DNA of 45,415 nucleotides from Akkermansia muciniphila (GCA_945861565.1 CAMAUY010000031.1:1-45415); one strand, 5' to 3'; numbered from the stretch's first letter, positions 35,450 through 44,525 are shown. The notes: generated by a model not told the origin, from the sequence alone. Numbers and translations are program-made.

Positions 35450-38400
35450 ATGAACACATCCCCTGTCCAATTCCTGCTCGCCGCGATGGCCTTCGCGGTC
35501 TTGACCGGTACCGCCTTGTCCGCGCAGGAGGGAGGAACGAGTCTGTACCTCGACGTCTCCGCTCCAAAAGTCAAAATTACCCAAGCGGCGATTCTGCCCC
35601 GGTGGGGTGATTCCGATGCGGTCGCCGCTCAGATCACCGCCGCCGCCGAAGACGACAGCGGCGGGCCGATCAAGGTGGAACTGTTGGTTGACGATCTACA
35701 ACTGAGCTTGGGAGTCCGTGTCGAAGACCCGCGTTTTGCCGGGCCTGCCAATCGGTTGATTTGGCTCTGGACGAATCCACCCGCCGGCGAACATCGCCTG
35801 TACGCCACGGCCATCGATGGCTCCGGGAATATCGGCAAGTCTGATTTTGTGAAGATCATTGTTCCGGGCGGCGACGTGGACGCGCAGCGCAAGTATTACA
35901 TCAGCAAACACGACAAATGGCTTTATCTGGATACCGGCAAGGCCCCGGATCCAAAATGGCGGGAGATCCTGTTCGACGATTCGGGATGGAAATCAGGCCA
36001 AGCGCAGCTGGGTTATGGCGACGGCGATGAGTCGACGGTGGTGAGCTTCGGAGCCAACGCCACCAACAAGCACATCACCACTTGGTTTCGTCACTCGTTT
36101 CCAGGGTTATCCCAGGGTGCAGCCTCGCCTGCGCTGCGTCTGCGGGTCCTCCGGGACGATGGTGCGGTTGTGTACTTGAATGGCCAGGAAGTATTCCGAA
36201 GCAACATGCCGGACGGGGTGGTTACCGCCGAGACCAAGGCGCTTGACAGTGCGCTAGCCGAGGATGAATCGACCCACTACTACGAAGTCAACCTGCCTGC
36301 GGACCTGCTCCTTAGCGGAGGGAATGTGGTCGCCGCCGAAATTCACCAAGTGAGCTCCACATCGAGTGATATCAGCTTTGACCTCGAACTGAGCAGCGGG
36401 CTTACCGCCATCGAACCTAAGGCTACTCTCACCTTCCTCAAACCCAAGGACGGCACATCGTTTGTCGCGCCCGCCCGGGTGCATTTCGAGTGCAGCGCCG
36501 TGGATCCATTGGGCTCGATTCGGCACGTCGCATTCTATGCCAATGGAAAACTCATTGGAAAATCGGACATCCTCACCAAGGACGTGGACGTCCCGGGCCG
36601 GCCGCGCGTGCACCTCTTCGATTGGGAAAATGTCCCGGCCGGCCGGTACGAGGTGGTCGCCACCGCCACGGCCGCTTCGGGGAGTGAAGTGAAGTCGAGT
36701 CCGCTCAAGGTGGTTGTCCTGGAGCGGGACGCGAGCCTGCCCGCCGTCACGATCGTCGTCAGCGATCCGGTAGCCCATGAACTCGGGGGCGACGATACTC
36801 TCGTATTCAAGATCGTGCGCACCGCGCCGTTGACCGAAGAGATTTTTGTCCAATTCGAACTCGATGGCACCGCCGACTGGCCCGCCGACTATCATCGGGT
36901 GCCGGAACCCTTGGTGCCCGAAGGCCAGGGCGGAGGCACCGTTACGAAGCCAGATCCATCGATGGAAGGCCGCTCCCATTGGCGTGGCATTGTCCAATTG
37001 AAGTCCGGTGAAACGTCAGCCTCATTGGTTTTCAAGCCCAGGCCCGACAACATTCTGGAAGGTGACGAAAGCGTCGTGGTACGGCTCGTCCAGCCGATTC
37101 CATCGCCGACCGCTCGCCTGCTCCAAACCTACACCATCGGGCATCCCTCCGAGGCAAAAGGCATCATCACTGAGAAGCCCGCGCCTGGCAAACCCACCCT
37201 CGTCATCACTTCGCCCCAGGATCTGGCCGAGTTTCGCGAACCGGCCGCCATTGACATCGTCGCGGTCGCGGTGGATCCGACGGGATACATCTCAAGGCTC
37301 GTCTTCCTAGCCAACGGCGAACGAATCGGCGTTTCGGAAATCACCTTCATCCGCGCTCCCGATCCAGGCACGCCGATCACCCACCCGTTCCGCTGGAATA
37401 ATGTCAAAGCCGGCAAGTACGCCATCGTCGCACGGGCGGAGGGCTCGGACGGCCAAGCGATTGATTCGAATCCCGTTCGCATCGGCGTCCACGGCGTTCA
37501 GGGTGGCCCGACCCTCACGATCACCCGGCCCAAATCCGGTGCGACTTTCACGGCCCCTGCCGATGTCCAAATCGAAGCCACCGCCATAGATCCTCTCAGC
37601 TACCTGCCAACTCTCACGTTTTTCGCGAATGGCAAGAAAATCGGCGAATCGAAAATCGCTTTCATTCGGGAACCCGATCCCGGGTCGCCGATTCAACATG
37701 CCTTTCTCTGGAAAGACGCGGCGGCCGGCGAGTATGCAATCACGGCGACCGCAGTAGATTCCAAGGGCAAAATAGTCACGTCGCCGAGCGTCAAGATCTC
37801 TGTTAAATCGCCGCCCGAACCGATGGTTGTCTCCGTTGAAGCCGGCGTCGCCACGACAGCCGAGCCCGTCGACTCCGCCATGGCCAACTTTCTTAAGGGC
37901 CATGGCAAGGCCGGCAACATTATCCCCGCGCCCAAACCGGCCACGTTTGTTCTGACGCGCGCGGGAGACACCCAGCGTCCCCTGATTGTTTATTACTCGG
38001 TCACCGGGACCGCGAGCAACGGTCGGGACTACCTCCGACTCGATGGCGACGCTACGATCCCCGCCGGACAGGCCCGCCGCGAAATCGAAGTGCGCGCCCT
38101 CGCCGATAACCTGCTCGAAGGCACCGAGTCCGTCGTCGTCACTCTCTCCAACAATCGGCTCTATAAACTCGGGTTGAAGACATCCGCCGAGGTGCTTATT
38201 ACGGACGCCGATCTGCCTTCCGGCCCTGTGATCGTCCTGCGCAAGCCCGCGAATGGCGCCGGGTTCAAGGCCTCGGCCGATATCGCAATTGAAGCGCTCA
38301 CGTACGATCCGAAGCTCTATATCGGTTTCGCAGAATTCTTCGCGAATGGTCAGAAGATCGGCGAGACCGTCATCGGATGGGCCGAGTGTGTCGGTTGCGG

Positions 38401-39859
38401 ACCGAAGCCCGGCGATGTCCTGACGATTCCATTCAACTGGACGAACGCTCCCGGCGGTGAGTTCGTCCTGATCGCTCGGGCGAAAGATTCCGCGGGCAAC
38501 AACCTCGAGTCAGCCCCGGTCAGGATCACGGTCCGATATCCGGAGATAAAATCGTTCACGGTCCGTGATCTGCCGAGCAACTATATCCCGGGCCAAGCCT
38601 TCGAAGTTAGGCTCAGTGCCACTCCGGAAATGAGCGTCACGTCCTACGCCATCGAAGAAATTCCCCCGAAGGGGTGGGCCGTGACCAAGATCACCGAGGG
38701 CGGTGCGTGGGATGCCGTCACCGGGAAGGTCAAGTTTGGCCCGTTCTTCGACCACACCGCGCGACAATTCGCCTATATCGTTGCTCCACCGATCGAAGCG
38801 ACCGCGCGTGCCGAATTCAATGGGAGCGGGTCGGCGGACGGCAGTGTTGCGCGCACCTCGGGCGACCGGGTGATCGGCGCTCAACTCCTGCATCCCGCCG
38901 ACGTATCCCCTGAAAACAACGCCATCGCGCTGAGCGAACTCACCGCCTATGCCACCGCCTGGAAGAATGGCCATGGATGGTCGAGGGATCCCAACCCGAT
39001 TCCCGCGGATTACGTCACGCGGGCGGGGACGCTCTGGAGGGGGGGTGAAGCCTATATCTTGGATGCCCGCGTCGGCCCTGCCCCGCTCTGGTGGGTCAAC
39101 CCGCCCATAGCCGCGGCACGCCTTGCCCAGAGCGGAGATGACGACGCACCGAGTGCTGATTCAAAGGACGCAACCGACGTCTTGAGCGACAGCGCGGATA
39201 CGGACGGGAACGGACGTCCCGAAGGCGTCCCGGCCTCGGCGATCAGCATGGCCATCGCCGGACTATCGATCGTCGCTAACCAACCCGCCCGGTTGTCCAT
39301 TCGTGTCATGCCATCGACGGATACCACCGCCTGGGCCGTCGAGGAAGTGGTGGGGATCGGAGCCCATATTTCCGGTGTGAGCGATGACGGGACGTTTGAG
39401 GCCGCTCGTGGCGTCATTCGTTGGGGGCCGTTCTTCGCCAATCTCCCCCGCACGTTGTCCGCGGATGTTGGCGGCATCGACCCGGCGCAATTTCACGGCA
39501 CCGCATCGTTCGATGGACAATCCCGCCGCGTCATTCACCCGCCTGCCCGCGGTTTCCGCCTCGGCTCGAACGATCCGTCCAAGCCGCCCGGTTCCGGGGA
39601 AAACGGTGAAGCCCTCGAGAAAGTCAAGGGCTCCCACATCGCCCACATCGAGCGGCGCGACGACGGCGTGATGCAGCTTGCGGTGATCGACGATGACGCT
39701 GACGGGCAGACTGTCGGGTGCGATCTCGAAGCATCGGACGATCTCGTAACGTGGAAGACCTTTCACCACATGACAGGCGGAAGCGACTGTCAAACGGCGC
39801 TCGACGCCGATGCCGACGAATCCAAGCACCGCTACTACCGCGTTGTCCGCCGTCCTTGA
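35450..39859 (+). CDS. 1469-residue secreted Ig-like/Calx-beta surface protein
   Basis: A large exported, probably adhesive or structural protein. Signal peptide about 1-25 (LLAAMAFAVLTGTALSA). A galactose-binding-like sandwich follows (TTWFRHSFPGL; LRVLRDDGAVVYLNGQEVF; residues about 150-320), resembling that of the CotH-like protein. There are four Ig-like units of about 100 residues (FLKPKDGTSFVAPA, ITSPQDLAEFREPA, ITRPKSGATFTAPA, LRKPANGAGFKASA; each with FFANG or FYANG K(L)IG-type strands), encoded near 36418, 37190, 37510 and 38220, and two Calx-beta domains (36740-37170 and 37830-38210, with DNILEGDESVVVRL and DNLLEGTESVVVTL, the likely calcium sites). It ends with a W.TF...YYRVVRR-type module. 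The ATG at 35450 begins the signal peptide; no ribosome-binding site is evident. Confidence 0.85.
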   Translation: MNTSPVQFLLAAMAFAVLTGTALSAQEGGTSLYLDVSAPKVKITQAAILPRWGDSDAVAAQITAAAEDDSGGPIKVELLVDDLQLSLGVRVEDPRFAGPANRLIWLWTNPPAGEHRLYATAIDGSGNIGKSDFVKIIVPGGDVDAQRKYYISKHDKWLYLDTGKAPDPKWREILFDDSGWKSGQAQLGYGDGDESTVVSFGANATNKHITTWFRHSFPGLSQGAASPALRLRVLRDDGAVVYLNGQEVFRSNMPDGVVTAETKALDSALAEDESTHYYEVNLPADLLLSGGNVVAAEIHQVSSTSSDISFDLELSSGLTAIEPKATLTFLKPKDGTSFVAPARVHFECSAVDPLGSIRHVAFYANGKLIGKSDILTKDVDVPGRPRVHLFDWENVPAGRYEVVATATAASGSEVKSSPLKVVVLERDASLPAVTIVVSDPVAHELGGDDTLVFKIVRTAPLTEEIFVQFELDGTADWPADYHRVPEPLVPEGQGGGTVTKPDPSMEGRSHWRGIVQLKSGETSASLVFKPRPDNILEGDESVVVRLVQPIPSPTARLLQTYTIGHPSEAKGIITEKPAPGKPTLVITSPQDLAEFREPAAIDIVAVAVDPTGYISRLVFLANGERIGVSEITFIRAPDPGTPITHPFRWNNVKAGKYAIVARAEGSDGQAIDSNPVRIGVHGVQGGPTLTITRPKSGATFTAPADVQIEATAIDPLSYLPTLTFFANGKKIGESKIAFIREPDPGSPIQHAFLWKDAAAGEYAITATAVDSKGKIVTSPSVKISVKSPPEPMVVSVEAGVATTAEPVDSAMANFLKGHGKAGNIIPAPKPATFVLTRAGDTQRPLIVYYSVTGTASNGRDYLRLDGDATIPAGQARREIEVRALADNLLEGTESVVVTLSNNRLYKLGLKTSAEVLITDADLPSGPVIVLRKPANGAGFKASADIAIEALTYDPKLYIGFAEFFANGQKIGETVIGWAECVGCGPKPGDVLTIPFNWTNAPGGEFVLIARAKDSAGNNLESAPVRITVRYPEIKSFTVRDLPSNYIPGQAFEVRLSATPEMSVTSYAIEEIPPKGWAVTKITEGGAWDAVTGKVKFGPFFDHTARQFAYIVAPPIEATARAEFNGSGSADGSVARTSGDRVIGAQLLHPADVSPENNAIALSELTAYATAWKNGHGWSRDPNPIPADYVTRAGTLWRGGEAYILDARVGPAPLWWVNPPIAAARLAQSGDDDAPSADSKDATDVLSDSADTDGNGRPEGVPASAISMAIAGLSIVANQPARLSIRVMPSTDTTAWAVEEVVGIGAHISGVSDDGTFEAARGVIRWGPFFANLPRTLSADVGGIDPAQFHGTASFDGQSRRVIHPPARGFRLGSNDPSKPPGSGENGEALEKVKGSHIAHIERRDDGVMQLAVIDDDADGQTVGCDLEASDDLVTWKTFHHMTGGSDCQTALDADADESKHRYYRVVRRP

Positions 39860-39900
39860 ATCCCTGAATCCGCGGGCAGCAACCGGTGTGAGATTGCCCG

Positions 39901-40119
39901 TCAACAGGGTTGATGACCCCAATCTTCTTCCTTAAGCGACTTTTCGTAGAGCGCCATCTGCTCCTCCGCAGTCAGTCGGATCGGTTCGGCGGGCTGGCCG
40001 GTTCCGGAAATCCCGGCGGCACCGCCGGCCGGTAACTCGGCAGGGGGGACTATCCCGGTGCTTTCCCCACCTTTCTCCAATTTCGGGGGGACCGAATGCG
40101 GAAGGGGTTGATCGCTCAT
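39901..40119 (-). CDS. Small acidic protein ending in DWGHQPC
   Basis: A 72-residue protein, Pro/Gly-rich and probably disordered up to about 47, then EPIRLTAEEQMALYEKSLKE and a WGHQPC end. AGGAAGG lies seven bases before the ATG at 40119, one of the best ribosome-binding sites in the window, which supports it as a true gene. I recall similarly ending small proteins in Verrucomicrobia but cannot name a family. It lies convergent with the giant surface protein and divergent from the ferritin-like gene. Confidence 0.55.
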   Translation of the reverse strand: MSDQPLPHSVPPKLEKGGESTGIVPPAELPAGGAAGISGTGQPAEPIRLTAEEQMALYEKSLKEEDWGHQPC

Positions 40120-40151
40120 TCGTAGGCCTTCCTAACACCATCGATGCGCCC

Positions 40152-40172
40152 CGTCACGCTCGAAGCGTGACG
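40152..40172. other. Nine-base-pair hairpin upstream of the ferritin-like gene
   Basis: CGTCACGCT-CGA-AGCGTGACG is an exact inverted repeat in the interval between the divergent 72-residue and ferritin-like genes. It may be an operator or one of the short repeats that occur in this genome. Confidence 0.45.
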
Positions 40173-40265
40173 TGCGCCACGTTCGGTGTGGGCGAGGCCA
40201 TCTCCACCTTTCGTTTGAAACCTTCGCCGTTTTCAGCGAGTCTCCGGGTCGAGTCGATCGTCCCC

Positions 40266-41666
40266 ATGAATCTCCCCGACACTTTTGCTTCCCAAGCGAA
40301 CCTAGCCATCATTCCTCCCGTCGGCGTCGTCGGTCAGCGCGAAGCCGCAGTCGAGCGCAAGGCGCGCTACCCTTTCAAGTTCCCCCGCGATACTCGCCCG
40401 CTCGGCGGCAAGTTCACGGTCAAGGAAAACTCCCGACATCTGCTTCGCTTCTTCTATTTTGAACGCCGCCTCATGCAGGCCTTGGGAGCCTGGACGCTGA
40501 CGATCCCCGAGTTCGAGGTGAAGCTGGAAACGGGCCGGCATATTTTTTATCACGCCGATGCCGCCCGCTTCCTGCGCGAGCGCCTGACCGAACAGGAAAT
40601 GCGGCCTGCGGCGATCGATTCCTTTCGGGACGCTGAAATCGATCGCTTCATCGACGAACTGCTCAGCGCGAACTCGGCCGCCGAACTGCTGGTCGGCGTG
40701 CATCAAGTTGTCGGTCATGCGCTGGCGATCGCCTACCGACACCACATCGATGTCACCGACCCCGTGGCGGACGTTCCGACCATTCGCTGCCTGCGGCGCA
40801 TTCTCTCGGACCACGAACCGATGCTCGCTTGGGCTGAAGCTTCGATCAGCGCGTATATCGAGGGAGGCGTCGCCGAAGCGGGGCTCGTCGCGTGGCGCTG
40901 GCACCTCGACCGTGTGCTCCGCTCGATTGGCGGCGTGACCGGTGCCGACGTGCGCGGCCTGTCTCCGACCCCGTTGCGCATCGACACCAAACCATTTGAA
41001 CGGGGCACGATACCCTTGCGCGACGTGCGTTTCGACACCTTTAAAAACACCGGCGATTACGACACGGCCGATGGCGCAGACCGTTTCCCGAAGGATTCCT
41101 ACGAATCGCTGCGCCTCCGCTTCATTCGTACGCAACGCGACGAGATCGACGCCATTGAGGCCTTCGGCACGTTTATCTGGGACATTCGCTTCAAGGATTT
41201 CGACGCGGAATACGACCTCGCGCGAATCACCTGGGACGAGGCTCGCCACACCGAGATCGGTCACCGCGCCATGCTGATCGCCGGCTACGATCCCTTCGAA
41301 TTGCGCAATCGGCTGATTGGATCGACCTGCCGCGGCCCGATGGACCCCGCGTTTGCGATGGCCGAGATCAATCTGTTCGGCGAGGTCGGCGTGCTCAAGA
41401 CTATCAACCAACTCATCGACGCCGCAGCCGACCGCAATGACGAGGTCCTGCGCCACGTTGCCGACTACATCCGCTCGGACGAGCGGACGCACGTCCGCAA
41501 AGGGGGACGCATCATTGGAGTGATGACCGATCTTGAATCGAAAGCCCTCGAACTTCGCACGCGCGAGCTGTTCACGGAGTGCCTCGTGAGCCTGGGTGCG
41601 GTGACGAAGGACATGGATGTATTTACGGTCTCGCGCGAAGACATCGAGCGCCTCGTCGGCGAGTGA
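40266..41666 (+). CDS. Ferritin-like di-iron domain protein
   Basis: A 466-residue cytoplasmic protein made of two four-helix-bundle-like halves. The C-terminal half has the arrangement of a di-iron carboxylate site: Glu298 (AIEAFGTF), Glu325-x-x-His328 (WDEARHTE), Glu367 or Glu373 (AEINLFGE) and Glu406-x-x-His409 (SDERTHV). The N-terminal half (FFYFERRLMQALGAW; PEFEVKLETGRHIFYHADAA) looks like a degenerate copy and recalls DUF455-type ferritin-like proteins. The function is unknown: iron oxidation, oxygen or peroxide sensing, or an oxidative reaction are all possible. It precedes hflK by 34 bases on the same strand, so a joint transcript is likely. The ATG at 40266 is preferred; an upstream frame to 40167 crosses the hairpin. 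Confidence 0.7.
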   Translation: MNLPDTFASQANLAIIPPVGVVGQREAAVERKARYPFKFPRDTRPLGGKFTVKENSRHLLRFFYFERRLMQALGAWTLTIPEFEVKLETGRHIFYHADAARFLRERLTEQEMRPAAIDSFRDAEIDRFIDELLSANSAAELLVGVHQVVGHALAIAYRHHIDVTDPVADVPTIRCLRRILSDHEPMLAWAEASISAYIEGGVAEAGLVAWRWHLDRVLRSIGGVTGADVRGLSPTPLRIDTKPFERGTIPLRDVRFDTFKNTGDYDTADGADRFPKDSYESLRLRFIRTQRDEIDAIEAFGTFIWDIRFKDFDAEYDLARITWDEARHTEIGHRAMLIAGYDPFELRNRLIGSTCRGPMDPAFAMAEINLFGEVGVLKTINQLIDAAADRNDEVLRHVADYIRSDERTHVRKGGRIIGVMTDLESKALELRTRELFTECLVSLGAVTKDMDVFTVSREDIERLVGE

Positions 41667-41700
41667 GAATCTTTAAACAAACTGGATCGACAAAATCACT

Positions 41701-42666
41701 ATGAGAAACGTCACACCGCAGTCGTTCGACTGGCCGAACAATCTCCAGCGGCTCGGGTTGCCCGTCATGATCACACTGGTCGCCGTGTGGGCTGTGCTCT
41801 CCGGTTTCAGCAGCGTGCCGGCGGATTCCGTCGGTGTACTGACGCGCTTTGGCCGCTTTGTCGATCTCGTGTCGCCGGGGCTGCGCTTCAAGCTGCCGCT
41901 CGGCATCGATGTCATCGATCTGGTTCCGATCCAGCGTCAGCTCAAGTTGGAATTGGGCACCAGCACTCCTGGAGGCTCGAACCCGAACCAATATCCCGAA
42001 GAACCGGAAGCGGAGCGGACCGTCGTCACCGGCGACCTCAACATGGCGCTCATCGAGTGGATCGTGCAGTACCGGATTGAAGATCCAAAAGAGTTTCGCT
42101 TCAACGTCTTCCAACCCGAGCGGACACTGCGCGATGTGGGCGAGTCGGTGATGCGGGAGGTCGTTGGGGACCGCACCATCGATGAAGTGCTGACCATTGG
42201 TCGGCAGGAGATTGAAACCGAAACGCTCAGCCGCTTGCAGGCCATCGTGAAGCGTTATGGGCTCGGGCTTTCGATCATGCAAGTACAGCTTCAGAATGTG
42301 CACCCGCCCAAGGCGGTACAGGCGTCCTTCAGCGAAGTGAACCAAGCCCAGCAGGAAAAGCAGCAGGCCATCAACCTGGCCAATGGCGAATACAATAAGG
42401 TCGTCCCGCGCGCCCGCGGCGAAGCGTTGCGCAAGGTCAGCGCGGCCGAGGGGTATGCGGCCAAGCGTGTGAATGAGGCCAAAGGAGATGCCGGCCGTTT
42501 CAGCGCAACGCTGGCGGAATATCTAAAATCGCCGGAGGTTACCCGCCAGCGCCTCTATCTCGAAACCATGCAGGCGGTGCTACCGCAGCTATCCCGCAAA
42601 ATCATCCTCGACGAAAAGTCGGGGCAGATATTCCCGCTCCTCCAACTCGACCAGAAAACCAAATGA
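41701..42666 (+). CDS. hflK: SPFH protein HflK (FtsH modulator)
   Basis: A 321-residue membrane protein. One helix lies at about 19-37 (LGLPVMITLVAVWAVLSGF), then the SPFH/band-7 domain starts at VPADSVGVLTRFGRFV and continues through PGLRFKLPLGIDVIDLV, GDLNMALIEWIVQYRIEDP and VREVVGDRTIDEVLT-like sequence, with a coiled-coil region of Glu/Gln/Ala repeats (EVNQAQQEKQQAINLANGEY). HflK and HflC form a large cage that encloses FtsH and regulates its proteolysis of membrane proteins. The glycine-rich N-terminal stretch of E. coli HflK is missing. The ORF ends in ATGA with hflC. Confidence 0.9.
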   Translation: MRNVTPQSFDWPNNLQRLGLPVMITLVAVWAVLSGFSSVPADSVGVLTRFGRFVDLVSPGLRFKLPLGIDVIDLVPIQRQLKLELGTSTPGGSNPNQYPEEPEAERTVVTGDLNMALIEWIVQYRIEDPKEFRFNVFQPERTLRDVGESVMREVVGDRTIDEVLTIGRQEIETETLSRLQAIVKRYGLGLSIMQVQLQNVHPPKAVQASFSEVNQAQQEKQQAINLANGEYNKVVPRARGEALRKVSAAEGYAAKRVNEAKGDAGRFSATLAEYLKSPEVTRQRLYLETMQAVLPQLSRKIILDEKSGQIFPLLQLDQKTK

Positions 42667-43625
42667 AAAGCGTTCTCCTGATCCCACTGGTCATCGCGGG
42701 CTTCTTCCTGCTCATCGCCTCGTCGTACAGCGTGCTCGAGACGGAACAGATCATTATCACCCAGTTCGGCCGTCAGGTCGGCGCGCCCGTCACCAACGCC
42801 GGGTTGCATTGGAAGACGCCCTTCATCCAGACCGTGCATCGCATCGAAAAACGCATCCTCGAATGGGACGGTCCGTCCGCCGATATGCCCACGGAGGACA
42901 AGCTCTATATTGACGTGGATACATTCGCGCGCTGGCGGATCTCGAATGCCCCGCAATACTACGTCCGGCTCGGAGATGAGCGCCGCGCGCAGTCTCGACT
43001 CACCGACATCCTCGGTAGCGAAACCCGAAACTCCGTCGCCCGGCATCAGCTCGTCGAACTCATCCGCACGCAGCGGGACCGCAAACCCGTCGTCGATTCC
43101 AGGATCGGTGATGCCGGCGTCAGTAGCACCCTTCCTCCCATCCGATTTGGCCGGGCGGCTCTGGAGCAGGAGATCCTCGAAGCGGCCAAGCCCAAACTCG
43201 CGGAATACGGCATCGAACTGCTCGATGTACGCTTCAAACGGATCAACTACAATCCGGGTGTCGCGGCGAAAATCTATTCACGCATGGTGAGCGAGCGGCA
43301 GCAGATCGCGGCGCGATTCCGGTCCGAGGGCGAGGGTCAGGCGGCGGAAATTCTTGGCAAACGGGAGCGCGACATGCAGCAAATCGAGTCGGAGGCCTAC
43401 CGGCAGGTACAGGAGATCCAAGGGCGCGCCGACGCCGAGGCCACTGCGATCTACGCCGCCGCCTATGGCCAGACGGCCGCGGCCCGGGAATTCTACACCT
43501 TCAACCGGACGCTCGAAACCTACCGGTCCGTCTTCGAGCGCGACACCACCCTCGTTCTGACCACCGATAGTTCTCTTCTCCGATTGTTCAAGCAGGGTCC
43601 GACGCCACCCGCAACGATAAAGTAA
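42663..43625 (+). CDS. hflC: SPFH protein HflC (FtsH modulator)
   Basis: A 320-residue partner of HflK. Membrane helix about 4-24 (VLLIPLVIAGFFLLIASSY), then SPFH domain (VLETEQIIITQFGRQVG; NAGLHWKTPFIQTVHRIEKR; LYIDVDTFARWRI), GVDIRF-like LLDVRFKRINY, and a helical coiled coil (RSEGEGQAAEILGKRERDMQ). The start codon overlaps the hflK stop (ATGA at 42663-42666), giving balanced synthesis. FtsH itself is not in the window. Confidence 0.92.
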   Translation: MKSVLLIPLVIAGFFLLIASSYSVLETEQIIITQFGRQVGAPVTNAGLHWKTPFIQTVHRIEKRILEWDGPSADMPTEDKLYIDVDTFARWRISNAPQYYVRLGDERRAQSRLTDILGSETRNSVARHQLVELIRTQRDRKPVVDSRIGDAGVSSTLPPIRFGRAALEQEILEAAKPKLAEYGIELLDVRFKRINYNPGVAAKIYSRMVSERQQIAARFRSEGEGQAAEILGKRERDMQQIESEAYRQVQEIQGRADAEATAIYAAAYGQTAAAREFYTFNRTLETYRSVFERDTTLVLTTDSSLLRLFKQGPTPPATIK

Positions 43626-43673
43626 CATACCTTGCTCGCTGTTCGGAACGGCCAAGGCAACCTCTGATTCCCT

Positions 43674-44348
43674 ATGATTTCGGATCCGCACAAAACTTGG
43701 GTCGATCGCCTGCGTCGGACCGGTGCCGTCGCCGTGGTCGTCATCGATGATCCCGCGCACTCGGAGCGGTTGGTCGAGGCACTCCTCGCCGGCGGGATTG
43801 ACCTGCTGGAATTGACCCTGCGGACGCCGGCAGCGCTCGAGTCGATGCGGCGGATACGGCGGGCGTTTCCGGGGATCGCGCTGGGAGCGGGTACCGTTTT
43901 GCGGCCCGAGCAGGTGGCGGAGGTGCAGGACGCCGGCGCAGACTTTGGGGTGGCCCCCGGGCTGAATCCGCGGGTGGTGGCGGCAGCACAGGCGGCTGGC
44001 CTGCCATTCGCTCCCGGGGTCTTTACTCCCAGTGAGATCGAGCAGGCGATGGATGTGGGCTGCCGGGTACTGAAGTTCTTCCCGGCTGCCAGTGACGGGC
44101 AGTTGAAGTATTTTCAGACCGTAACCGCACCGTACGCTCATCTGGGTTTGCAGTATATCCCGCTGGGCGGTGTGACCCTCAACCTGGCGAAAACCCTCCT
44201 CGATCTTCCGTCCGTGGCCGCCCTCGGTGGATCGTGGATTGCCCCGCGCGAACTGATCCGAAACGGTGAATGGAGTGCGATCCAGGCGAACGCCCGAGCC
44301 ATCGCACTGCTTGGCGCTGAGCGGCAAAAGCCAAATGCCGGTCAATAA
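43674..44348 (+). CDS. eda: 2-dehydro-3-deoxyphosphogluconate (KDPG)/KHG aldolase
   Basis: A 224-residue class I aldolase cleaving KDPG (or 4-hydroxy-2-oxoglutarate) to pyruvate and glyceraldehyde-3-phosphate (or glyoxylate), in the Entner-Doudoroff and uronate routes. Key residues are in the family positions: Glu46 in LLELTLRT, Arg50, GAGTV (71-75) and the Schiff-base Lys134 in VLKFFPA; the phosphate-binding IPLGGV is also present. It lies 48 bases after hflC on the same strand, so it may be read through, but functional linkage to HflKC is doubtful. It fits the many sugar-acid enzymes elsewhere in the window. Confidence 0.9.
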   Translation: MISDPHKTWVDRLRRTGAVAVVVIDDPAHSERLVEALLAGGIDLLELTLRTPAALESMRRIRRAFPGIALGAGTVLRPEQVAEVQDAGADFGVAPGLNPRVVAAAQAAGLPFAPGVFTPSEIEQAMDVGCRVLKFFPAASDGQLKYFQTVTAPYAHLGLQYIPLGGVTLNLAKTLLDLPSVAALGGSWIAPRELIRNGEWSAIQANARAIALLGAERQKPNAGQ

Positions 44349-44438
44349 CGGGACAGACAACACGCTGAGGATCACGGTAGTCAGCCGGTTGAGGACCGCT
44401 CTGAGGATTGATCAACTCAACTTGTTGGAGATGAACTT

Positions 44439-44525
44439 TCAGGTCCTTGGCTCGAAGCGCTGCACGTTTGGAACTTTGTCGAAATCTCGGTCGAATGAGG
44501 CCACCGGGTACCGAGGAACGCTCAT
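44439..44525 (-). pseudogene. 28-codon stub of a PIN-domain (VapC-type) toxin
   Basis: Starts with an ATG that overlaps the antitoxin stop (ATGA at 44522-44525), reads MSVPRYPVASFDRDFDKVPN and ends VQRFEPRT. SFDRDF-x-x-x-P-x-V is the typical end of PIN-domain nucleases, whose last conserved Asp lies here. The preceding about 100 codons, including the other acidic residues, are gone, so the start has been joined in frame to the C terminus. It cannot be an active RNase. Confidence 0.65.

Noticed and set aside
40302-41492. 396-residue minus-strand frame opposite the ferritin-like gene
   Set aside because: Shadow; the plus strand has conserved di-iron motifs and continues into hflK.
43674-44348. 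KDPG aldolase as part of an HflKC-ferritin system
   Set aside because: Same strand and only 48 bases apart, but no mechanistic reason; more likely a neighbouring carbon-metabolism gene.
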